From NCBI GenBank assembly GCA_041619555.1, contig JBFKDQ010000013.1, positions 1 through 64,000 of the forward strand: a stretch of 64,000 nt of DNA. Reading direction: 5' to 3'. The notes beneath the pieces are model-generated. The model saw only the letters and a list, made by a program, of their open reading frames with translations, did no database searches and was not told the origin of the DNA. The position numbers and the translations under genes are program-made. Shown here in pieces: positions 17,686 through 24,684 of this stretch; the first letter of the stretch is position 1, and each line of letters opens with the position of its first letter. Source of the DNA: Oceanococcus sp041619555. GTDB taxonomy: Bacteria > Pseudomonadota > Gammaproteobacteria > Nevskiales > Oceanococcaceae.

Positions 17686-18666
17686 TCAGCCGGCAGAACT
17701 GAGCGTATGCCAGTACAGAACCGGGACTTCGGCCTGCTCGGCCAGCACCGCCGCAAATGCCTTCGCGGTATAGGTCATGTCCAGCGGCACACCCACCACC
17801 TGCTGGAAACGGCTCGCGGCTGCTGCAGCCACATCGCTTGGATGGCCGTAACCACGGCCGATCCAGCGTTCATCCAACTGTGGCGACGGCACCGCAGCGG
17901 GCCAGTTGACGCCCCGACGCCTGAGCCAGCGCAGGGTTTTCTTCATCAATGTCGACACGGTGCCCGCGGTGCAGGCCGGAAACGGCCCGAGATAGGCATC
18001 GGCGACCCGCACCCCGATGACATCGATCGGCAGTTCGGCCAGGGCGACGCCTAGCGTCAGTCCGGCCAGCGTGGAACCCGAACCCAGGGGGCAGTAAATG
18101 CGCCGCGGCCAGTCGCCGCCCGCGTTCTGCAGTTGCGCCTTGAGCTCCAGCGCCGCATTGATGAAAGCCAGCACCCCCAATTCATTGGAACCGCCGGCAA
18201 ACAGGAACGCGGTGTCGGAACCCAGCCGGCCGGGGTGCAGGTAGTATCGCAGCAGGGTTCTGCCCAGTCCGTGACAATGTACGCAACGGGCGCCCTCCTC
18301 GTGCAGGCGGCGAAGATTCGCACGGACATGGGGCGAATCAGGCTGATCGAACAACAGCAGTTCGCATTCAAGACCGGTCTGACGACAGAATATGGCGCAA
18401 GCCAGACCGTGGTGCGTTCCCGTTGCTCCGAAAGTGACCAGGCGGCGACGCCCGCTGGCCATTGCCGCGGCCAGAATAAACTCCAGCTTGCGCACTTTGT
18501 TGCCGCCATAGATCGGATTGCTCAGATCATCACGTTTGACCCAGATCGTGCGGCCATCGAAATCATGACATTCCAGCGGCGTCGGCAACGCCGCCAGACC
18601 AGTACCGGGAAGCCGGACCTGCAGCCCTGGCAGGGCATCATACAAGGGGCGATCGTAAACGGACAT
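17686..18666 (-). CDS. PLP enzyme, D-cysteine desulfhydrase / ACC deaminase family
   Basis: A 326-residue fold-type II PLP enzyme. The Schiff-base lysine is in NPIYGGNKVRKLEF (Lys57), preceded by the substrate region IWVKRDDLS. TFGATGTHHG provides the conserved loop facing the PLP ring, and PLGSGSTLAGLTLG binds the cofactor phosphate. Family members deaminate D-cysteine to pyruvate, H2S and ammonia, or open the ACC ring; sequence alone does not separate the two, and D-cysteine desulfhydrase is commoner in Gammaproteobacteria. It is monocistronic, convergent with the acyl-CoA dehydrogenase. A 570-base gap separates its start from the next gene. Confidence 0.9.
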   Translation of the reverse strand: MSVYDRPLYDALPGLQVRLPGTGLAALPTPLECHDFDGRTIWVKRDDLSNPIYGGNKVRKLEFILAAAMASGRRRLVTFGATGTHHGLACAIFCRQTGLECELLLFDQPDSPHVRANLRRLHEEGARCVHCHGLGRTLLRYYLHPGRLGSDTAFLFAGGSNELGVLAFINAALELKAQLQNAGGDWPRRIYCPLGSGSTLAGLTLGVALAELPIDVIGVRVADAYLGPFPACTAGTVSTLMKKTLRWLRRRGVNWPAAVPSPQLDERWIGRGYGHPSDVAAAAASRFQQVVGVPLDMTYTAKAFAAVLAEQAEVPVLYWHTLSSAG

Positions 18667-19238
18667 GCGGGCAATAAGTCTTCTATTGAGGCTGAACTAT
18701 CCCATAATTGCCCGACACGAGCAGCGATGATTTGCCGGACGCCAGCACCTGCAGGGTGTGGACTTCGTCCTGCTGCCGGGAAAAACCCTGGCCTTTCCAG
18801 ATCGCACATGAAATCGGCCCGACCTGATCGCGACCGCAACCTTACGTCGCAGCTGCCAGCACTGGCCCAGAAGTTCATCGTGCGTTGCAGACGATGACTT
18901 TTAGTTCACAAACCGCAATCCAGGCTAAGGCCCGAAATTCAAAAACTATAGAGCCGATATCAGGCTGGGCCGATCTGGCACGCGAGGGAAAACCTGACAG
19001 GAACATGCGGCAGCGTCCTACCTGGACCGGCGAGTGGGCTGCTCACACTGTGACGACTGGCGCCATTGTCCGACGGTTCTTCATCTGCTCCTGCACAGGG
19101 CTGGCGGAAGGTGTTCCCTGTTTTCAACCCGGGGATCGTGCCTCCCCCATCAGGCGACCGGAACCAGCGTGAGGGGTGCCAGAGCTTTTAATCATGATCT
19201 CCTTAGGATATTTTGAGGCCCCTGATTCGAGGCCTCGT
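18667..19238. other. 572-base gap, no convincing gene
   Basis: This is the largest non-coding stretch in the window. It must hold the desulfhydrase promoter (minus) and the methyltransferase promoter (plus), but I find no strong -35/-10 pair. GGGCAAT (18669) and ATTGCCC (18708) form a spaced inverted repeat near the desulfhydrase start. An open frame of about 92 codons from 18894 to 19172 has no ribosome-binding site and no recognisable sequence; I do not call it. The sequence around 18900-18960 is AT-richer. Confidence 0.5.
19215..19236 (+). promoter_or_regulatory. Inverted repeat over the methyltransferase ribosome-binding site
   Basis: GAGGCC (19215-19220) pairs with GGCCTC (19231-19236) around a 10-base loop, ending two bases before the ATG at 19239. 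It would expose or hide the purine-rich leader and might modulate initiation; a 6-bp stem is weak evidence. Confidence 0.3.
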
Positions 19239-20270
19239 ATGATTCTCGCCCAACTCAGTGACAAAAACTGGATGCCGGAAGCCTTGTTGAGACTTGGCGT
19301 CCGGCGCCTTTCGCGCAAACAGCTGCAGGACAGACAGATGCGCGCGCGGCGCCATTCTGGTGACAGCTTGCAAACTCAGATCAGCACTTGGTCGCAGGGT
19401 CCGCTTGCGCTGAACAACGCTCGGGACGAATCGACGCATGCTGCGGTTCCGACCGCTTTTTACCAGCGAATGCTGGGTCCCAACATGCTCGATGTCAGTG
19501 CCTACTGGCGCCATCCTGGCGCCTCTCTGGCCGAAGCAGAGCAGAGCATGTTCGAGCTTCTGGCACAGCGGGCAAGGCTCGGCGACGGCCAACACATCCT
19601 TGACTTGGGTTGCGGGTGGGGTGCATTCAGCCTCTGGGCGGCGCAGAAATACCCCGACGCACGGATCACCGCGGTGACCGACACCGCTCAGAGGGCCCGG
19701 CATGTTGCGGACAGAAAGCGCGAGCTCGGCCTGGAAAGCCTGCACGTCATCCATGCTGAATTGCACCAATTCGATCCGGCACAAGACTTTGATCGGGTGA
19801 TTTCGGTCGGCATGCTGCAAAACGTTCGCAACCATGCCCTGTTATTCGAGCGCATCGCCAGCTGGCTCAAAGAGGACGGTCGATTTTTCGCCCACCTGTG
19901 CTGCCATCAAAGCCTGAGCTACACTTTCGATGCGCTGGATGAAGACAGCTGGATGAGCCGCTACATCTTTCACAGCGGCATGATGCCCTCATTTGACCTG
20001 TTTTCGAACTACGATACCCACCTCAAGATCGAAGATCGCCTGTGGCTGAGTGGCGAGCACTACCAATGTTCCGCCGAAGCCTGGCTCAAGAACCTGCACC
20101 GCCACCGCAAGGAGCTGAAGCAGTTGCTAGGTGGCGGCCCTCTGGGCCAGCTGCGGCTGCGGCGGTGGCGCCTCTTCCTGCTCGCCATCGCGGAACAGTT
20201 CGGCGCCGACCAGGGCCGCGAGTGGGGATTGGGACAGTATCTGTTCAAGAAGACCGCAGACACCACGTAG
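19239..20270 (+). CDS. SAM-dependent methyltransferase, CFA synthase / coclaurine N-methyltransferase-like
   Basis: A 343-residue protein of the cyclopropane-fatty-acid-synthase superfamily. It is shorter than true Cfa (about 380) and closer in layout to the plant coclaurine N-methyltransferase-like group: helical N-terminus MPEALLRLGVRRLSRKQLQ, then AEAEQSMFELLAQRA. The SAM-binding motif I is ILDLGCGWGAFSLWAAQKYP (about residues 120-139), followed by ITAVTDTAQRARH. FDRVISVGMLQNVRNH is the motif preceding the catalytic region, and RLWLSGEHYQCSAEAWLKNL is near the C-terminus. The start at 19239 is uncertain; 19176, 19194 and 19272 are also in frame. DUF2878 follows after 22 bases. In many Gammaproteobacteria this kind of pair is part of a larger lipid-modification cluster whose other members are absent here. 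The substrate is unknown. Confidence 0.88.
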   Translation: MILAQLSDKNWMPEALLRLGVRRLSRKQLQDRQMRARRHSGDSLQTQISTWSQGPLALNNARDESTHAAVPTAFYQRMLGPNMLDVSAYWRHPGASLAEAEQSMFELLAQRARLGDGQHILDLGCGWGAFSLWAAQKYPDARITAVTDTAQRARHVADRKRELGLESLHVIHAELHQFDPAQDFDRVISVGMLQNVRNHALLFERIASWLKEDGRFFAHLCCHQSLSYTFDALDEDSWMSRYIFHSGMMPSFDLFSNYDTHLKIEDRLWLSGEHYQCSAEAWLKNLHRHRKELKQLLGGGPLGQLRLRRWRLFLLAIAEQFGADQGREWGLGQYLFKKTADTT

Positions 20271-20292
20271 AGCCTGGCCCGCAAGCCGATTC

Positions 20293-20823
20293 ATGCCCAT
20301 TCTCGTCAATGTCGTCGGATTCTGCCTGCTCTGGCTCATTCTGGTGCTTGGCGCTTTCCATGCCCAGGTTCTCCCGACCCTGGTGCTCCTGGGCGGATGG
20401 ACGGCGTTGCACCTGTACTACAGCCCGCAGCGACGGCTGGACCTACGGATCCTGCTGCTGGCGCTGTGCCTGGGCCCGATCAATGATCTGCTGCTGATGC
20501 ACGGCGACCTGCTCGACTTCGTCGGCGGGCGGCTGCATGCCGACCTGCCACCGATCTGGATTCCTGCCCACTGGGTCAATTTTGCCCTGCTGCTGAATCA
20601 CGGCTTGCGCGACTTCCATCACCATCCCTGGCGCCTTGCACTGCTCGGAGCCTGCGCCGCACCATTGGCCTATCTGGCTGGCGCCAGCCTGGGCGTCGTA
20701 CGCTTCGAAGCCCCTCTGCCCCAGGCGCTGCCGCTACTTTCCTTCGGCTGGGCCATCACCCTGCCGTTGCTGATGCTGCTGGGGGGCCAGACCGACCATG
20801 CCCAGGATCGCCACGACCGATGA
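20293..20823 (+). CDS. DUF2878 integral membrane protein
   Basis: A 176-residue protein with about six hydrophobic segments, beginning MPILVNVVGFCLLWLILVLGAF. It keeps the family signature region GPINDLLLMHGDLLDF and PPIWIPAHWVNFALLLNHGL in the second half. DUF2878 proteins are found next to Cfa-like methyltransferases, as here (22-base gap), so a membrane partner role is likely; the activity is unknown. The real start is the ATG at 20293, not the longer open frame, which overlaps the methyltransferase. Confidence 0.85.
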   Translation: MPILVNVVGFCLLWLILVLGAFHAQVLPTLVLLGGWTALHLYYSPQRRLDLRILLLALCLGPINDLLLMHGDLLDFVGGRLHADLPPIWIPAHWVNFALLLNHGLRDFHHHPWRLALLGACAAPLAYLAGASLGVVRFEAPLPQALPLLSFGWAITLPLLMLLGGQTDHAQDRHDR

Positions 20824-20854
20824 GGGCGGCGGCGGTCTGCGGTCGATTTCTCGC

Positions 20855-20860
20855 TACAAT
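20855..20860 (+). promoter_or_regulatory. -10 element close to the phosphatase start (possible leaderless transcript)
   Basis: TACAAT ends seven bases before the A of the ATG at 20867, so transcription from it would begin at or next to the start codon. No Shine-Dalgarno sequence precedes the ATG. No good -35 is visible. Confidence 0.3.
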
Positions 20861-20866
20861 ATTCAG

Positions 20867-21715
20867 ATGCTCAACGCAGAACATTTCGACCGCCGCGGCC
20901 AGTGGCTGGTTTTCACCGATCTCGACGGCACCTTGCTCGACCACGCAAGCTATTCGCATGCCGCGGCCGATGGAGCCATGGCCCGATTAAGGCGCTTGCG
21001 CATTCCCTGCATTTTCACCACCAGCAAGACACGCCTGGAGGTCCTGCGACTGCGTGAGGAATGTGGCAACGAGGATCCATTCATTGTCGAAAATGGCGGC
21101 GCGGTGATGATTCCGGCGCAGTCCGCACTGGCCGGTCGAGCACCCGTGCACGGCGAGATGCCTGCGCTGCACTGCCATGACTTTGGCGCATCACGCTCGA
21201 CCATCCTGCAGCGGCTGCAACTGGCCGGGCTGGATACGGCATACCGGTGGCGGGGCTTTGCCGCCATGACGGTCAGCGAAATCGCAGACCATACCGGCCT
21301 GGATGAAACCGCGGCCGCAGCGGCAGCCCAGCGCGAATACTGCGAGCCGGTGCTGTGGCAGGATACGCCTGAACGTCTGGCCAGGTTCCGCCACGCTCTC
21401 ACCGACATCGGCTTGACTAGCGTTGCCGGCGGCCGTTTCCTGCATCTGCTTGATGCACAGGTCGACAAGGGCAGGGCAATGCGCTGGCTGTGCGAGCAGT
21501 TTCCCGCGCCGACCTACAGCATCGGCCTGGGGGATTCCGGCAATGATGTCGGCCTATTGCAGCAGGCCGACATCGCGGTTCTGGTTCGCTCCAGGCACCA
21601 AGAATTTCCTGCCGCGCAGGGTCGGGTGCATACCATCCGCACGCATGCTTACGGCCCGCAGGGCTGGGCCGAAGCAATCCAGCAGTTGCTAGACACGCTT
21701 GCGCTGGCCCCCTGA
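20867..21715 (+). CDS. HAD-IIB phosphatase, mannosyl-/glucosyl-3-phosphoglycerate phosphatase-like
   Basis: A 282-residue HAD hydrolase of the MpgP/YedP group. Motif I is LVFTDLDGTLLDH (about residues 14-26), with nucleophile and acid/base aspartates. Motif II is FTTSKTR, and the type IIB cap carries PFIVENGGAVMIP. The C-terminal motifs are KGRAMRWLCEQF and GLGDSGNDVGLL. Known members remove phosphate from mannosyl- or glucosyl-3-phosphoglycerate to give the compatible solute. The downstream GpgS-like synthase supports that role, with glucosylglycerate the more likely product. No SD is seen at the start, and the stop is about 216 bases before the synthase. Confidence 0.88.
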   Translation: MLNAEHFDRRGQWLVFTDLDGTLLDHASYSHAAADGAMARLRRLRIPCIFTTSKTRLEVLRLREECGNEDPFIVENGGAVMIPAQSALAGRAPVHGEMPALHCHDFGASRSTILQRLQLAGLDTAYRWRGFAAMTVSEIADHTGLDETAAAAAAQREYCEPVLWQDTPERLARFRHALTDIGLTSVAGGRFLHLLDAQVDKGRAMRWLCEQFPAPTYSIGLGDSGNDVGLLQQADIAVLVRSRHQEFPAAQGRVHTIRTHAYGPQGWAEAIQQLLDTLALAP

Positions 21716-21931
21716 CCCTGGGACCGATCACACCATGTCCGATGCCATATCCCAGCGGAGACGTCTTTTGCCAGCCGGATCTGTTCAGGCCACACCGCCG
21801 CCAGCTCCGACACTGCCCACGCCGCACCGCGCAATCTCCCGAACCGCAGGGCAACAGCTGAGCGCCGCAGTCAAGCCACCTTGCGCGCCGGACCCCGCAT
21901 CCATTTCCATGCCGCTTCCAGGATTCTGATC

Positions 21932-23155
21932 ATGGCCGATTTCTTTCAGAACGGGGCCATTACGACCCTGCACAATCTGACCGACCGACCGGTCGCCGCG
22001 CTCGATGCCGAGCTGCTGGAGTTCTCCAGACGACGGCCATTGAGTCTCGTCCTGCCATCGCTGTATTCCGAGCTTGAGGGGCCAGCGCTGCAAGGCATTC
22101 TGGATGAGCTACTTGAGGTTCCGTATCTTGACCATATCGTGATCGGCCTCGACCGGGCCGATGCCCAGCAATATCGCAATGCGCTGAAGTTCTTTGCCCG
22201 CCTGCCGCAACGGTGCGAGGTCATCTGGAACGACGGGCCGCGCATGCGCGCCATTAACGAGCGCCTGCTGGCGGCCGGTCTGGCGCCAGATCAGCCGGGC
22301 AAGGGCCGCAATGTCTGGTTCGCCTTCGGCTATCTGCTGGCTCAGGGCAAGCCGGGCGCGGTCGCCCTGCACGATTGCGACATTCTCACCTATGACCGCA
22401 AGATGCTCGCGCAACTGCTTTATCCGGTGGCCCATCCCAGCTTCAATTATCAGTTCTGCAAGGGCTTTTACGCCCGCGTCAATGCCGACGGCCTGCGTGG
22501 TCGGGTCTGCCGCCTGCTGCTGACCCCCCTGTTGCGCACTCTGGGGAAAATTTTTGGTCCGCTGGACTACCTCGAATATATGGACAGCTTCCGCTACGCG
22601 CTGGCGGGCGAATTTTCCATGCGTACCGATGTCCTGCTGGATCTTCGCATCCCCAGTGACTGGGGCCTGGAAATCGGCGTGCTGTCGGAAATGCATAGAA
22701 ATTACTCGACCAACCGGATCTGCCAGGTCGACATCGCGGATGTATACGACCACAAACACCAGGATCTGTCCGCAGATGACGCCAGCCATGGCCTGTCACG
22801 CATGTCGATCGACATCACCAAGGCCATCTTCCGCAAACTGGCCACGAACGGCGTGGTCTTCACCAGCGAGAGCTTTCGCTCGATCAAGGCCACTTATTTC
22901 CGCGTGGCGCTCGATTTCATCGATACCTATGCCAGCGATGCGGCCATCAATGGCCTGCCGCTGGATATTCACAAAGAAGAACAGGCGGTGGAACTGTTTG
23001 CCCAGAACATCGTGGAAGCCGGCCAGACCTTTCTGGAAAACCCGATGGAAACGCCCTTCATTCCCAGTTGGAACCGGGTTGAATCCGCCATCCCCGGGCT
23101 GCAGGAAGACCTCCGCCAGGCCGTGATGGCAGACAATGCGGAGTATTCGGCCTGA
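21932..23155 (+). CDS. Glucosyl-3-phosphoglycerate synthase-like glycosyltransferase (GT81 type)
   Basis: A 407-residue GT-A enzyme resembling GpgS, which joins a nucleotide-activated sugar to 3-phosphoglycerate. The visible motifs are IVIGLDRADAQQY, the segment WNDGPRMRAI, and the substrate loop QPGKGRNVWFAFGYLLA. The metal-binding site is ALHDCDILTYDR (Asp-Cys-Asp, about residues 147-158), followed by EFSMRTDVLLDLRIPSDWGLE-type acceptor motifs. It begins at the ATG at 21932 after a short open frame ending at 21929. The adjacent HAD phosphatase completes a two-step pathway to a glycosylglycerate osmolyte. The sugar (glucose or mannose) is inferred from similarity of layout only. Confidence 0.82.
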   Translation: MADFFQNGAITTLHNLTDRPVAALDAELLEFSRRRPLSLVLPSLYSELEGPALQGILDELLEVPYLDHIVIGLDRADAQQYRNALKFFARLPQRCEVIWNDGPRMRAINERLLAAGLAPDQPGKGRNVWFAFGYLLAQGKPGAVALHDCDILTYDRKMLAQLLYPVAHPSFNYQFCKGFYARVNADGLRGRVCRLLLTPLLRTLGKIFGPLDYLEYMDSFRYALAGEFSMRTDVLLDLRIPSDWGLEIGVLSEMHRNYSTNRICQVDIADVYDHKHQDLSADDASHGLSRMSIDITKAIFRKLATNGVVFTSESFRSIKATYFRVALDFIDTYASDAAINGLPLDIHKEEQAVELFAQNIVEAGQTFLENPMETPFIPSWNRVESAIPGLQEDLRQAVMADNAEYSA

Positions 23156-23315
23156 ATCAGGCCGGCGCGCAGTTCCAGCGTGGAGGTCACCGAGGAGTCT
23201 GCGCCGTAGAAAGTTCGCGGTGGGCGACTTCCCACAATGGGCCGGCAAGGCCTCAAGTTGGACCTTGGCGGGACGAAATGTCACATTAGACCCGTCCTGG
23301 CCTGCGGAGTCCGTC

Positions 23316-23765
23316 ATGCGCGTGTTGGTTTTTTTGCTCAGTCTGGGGTACTGCGCTGCCGCTTCGGCCGATGTGTACCGCTGGGTTGATGATGAGGGTC
23401 GGGTGCACTACGGGGACATCCCGCAGGGCGAGGCCAAACGCCTGATGCTGCATGTTCCTAGCGCAAATCCGACCCGCGGCAAGGCACCGCCATCCAGCCC
23501 GCCAGCAGCCAACGATGACCCTGGGCAGCCAACGCCCTTTCACGCCGGCAAGGCGGATGCCACGGCGAGTGAACGTTGCACCGAATACCGCGCCCGGCTG
23601 AATCGCTATCAATCGGCACAAGCCTTGTATCGCCGTGGCGCGGATGGCCTGAATCAGGAACTGAGTGATGCAGATCGCGCCGACCTGATCACGCGAACGC
23701 AGGAGCAGGCCAGCGAGGCCTGCGCGCGTTCACAGGCCAAACCCGCCACCGATGGGCGGCGCTGA
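23316..23765 (+). CDS. Secreted DUF4124 protein
   Basis: A 149-residue precursor. A signal peptide (MRVLVFLLSLGYCAAASA, cleaved before DVYRW) is followed by the DUF4124 core YRWVDDEGRVHYGDIP. A Pro/Ala-rich linker comes next, then a helical C-terminal region with two cysteines (SERCTEYRARLNR and SEACARSQ), which could form a disulfide in the periplasm. The function of DUF4124 proteins is unknown. The stop is three bases from the stop of the convergent speE. Confidence 0.8.
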   Translation: MRVLVFLLSLGYCAAASADVYRWVDDEGRVHYGDIPQGEAKRLMLHVPSANPTRGKAPPSSPPAANDDPGQPTPFHAGKADATASERCTEYRARLNRYQSAQALYRRGADGLNQELSDADRADLITRTQEQASEACARSQAKPATDGRR

Positions 23766-23768
23766 GTT

Positions 23769-24629
23769 TCAGAGCGCCGCATCCAATGCCTGGGCCACAA
23801 AATTTGGCAGGGCCAGGCCCGCCTGCATAGTCTGAGCATTGAAGTAACGGGTCTGCTGTGCCAGCCGATCAACCCTCTGCGGATCTGGCATCAGCTGCGC
23901 ACCCCCTTTGCGCGCCAGGGTCGCCGACCACCACCCGGACGGATAGACCGGCTGCGGAAAGCTCACCAGTTGCGTCTGCGCGAAGCCTTCCCCACGCATG
24001 GAGGCATGGATCTGACAGATCAAATCCAGATGCAGCAAGGGCGACTCGCTTTGCTGCACCAGAAGCCCGCCGTCCGCCAGGGCGCGATGGCATTGCCCGT
24101 AAAAGGCCCGGTTGAACAGCCCCTCGGCGGGTCCGACGGGATCGGTGCTGTCGACGATGATCAGATCGAAAGCACCATCGGGCGCGTTGCGGACATAGGC
24201 AATGCCATCATCGAACAGCAGCTGGGCCCGCGCATCACTGTTGCTTTCACACAGCACGGGAAAGTGAATTTCCGCAAGACGTGTCACCCGCTCATCGATG
24301 TCCACCTGCACGGCCGACTCGACCTCTGGATGCCGCAGGACTTCACGCAAGGTACCGCAATCCCCGCCGCCAATGATCAATACCCGGCGCGGCCGTGCAT
24401 GCAGGCACAGCGCTGGATGGGCCAGCATCTCGTGATACAGGAAATTGTCCCGGTCAGTGAGCATCACGCAGCCATCAATCACCATCAGCTTGCCGAAAGT
24501 CTCGGTCTGATAAATCTCGATCTGCTGAAATTTCGACTGCTCCTGATGCAGGCGTTGTCCCAGCTTCAGCCCGAACAGCGTCCCTTTGGACTCCATCGGC
24601 TCCAGAAACCATTCATTCTCGTTTACCAT
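23769..24629 (-). CDS. speE: Spermidine synthase (polyamine aminopropyltransferase)
   Basis: Transfers the aminopropyl group of decarboxylated SAM to putrescine. The 286-residue protein has the N-terminal beta domain (KFQQIEIYQTETFGKLMVIDG) and MLTDRDNFLYHEMLAHPAL. The dcSAM-binding glycine loop is VLIIGGGDCGTLREVLRHP; the cysteine replaces the usual Gly or Ala. DLIIVDSTDPVGPAEGLF carries the catalytic aspartate. It is divergent from speA with a 55-base gap, so arginine decarboxylation and spermidine synthesis share one control region. The step between them (agmatine to putrescine) is not encoded in the window. Confidence 0.97.
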   Translation of the reverse strand: MVNENEWFLEPMESKGTLFGLKLGQRLHQEQSKFQQIEIYQTETFGKLMVIDGCVMLTDRDNFLYHEMLAHPALCLHARPRRVLIIGGGDCGTLREVLRHPEVESAVQVDIDERVTRLAEIHFPVLCESNSDARAQLLFDDGIAYVRNAPDGAFDLIIVDSTDPVGPAEGLFNRAFYGQCHRALADGGLLVQQSESPLLHLDLICQIHASMRGEGFAQTQLVSFPQPVYPSGWWSATLARKGGAQLMPDPQRVDRLAQQTRYFNAQTMQAGLALPNFVAQALDAAL

Positions 24630-24684
24630 GCGCGCACCATTTCATTCGCCCGGACCGGGCAGCAAACGGGGAAGTATAGAGCCT

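Noticed and set aside
18894..19172. Open frame of about 92 codons before the methyltransferase
   Set aside because: No ribosome-binding site, no recognisable motif, and composition not like neighbouring genes.
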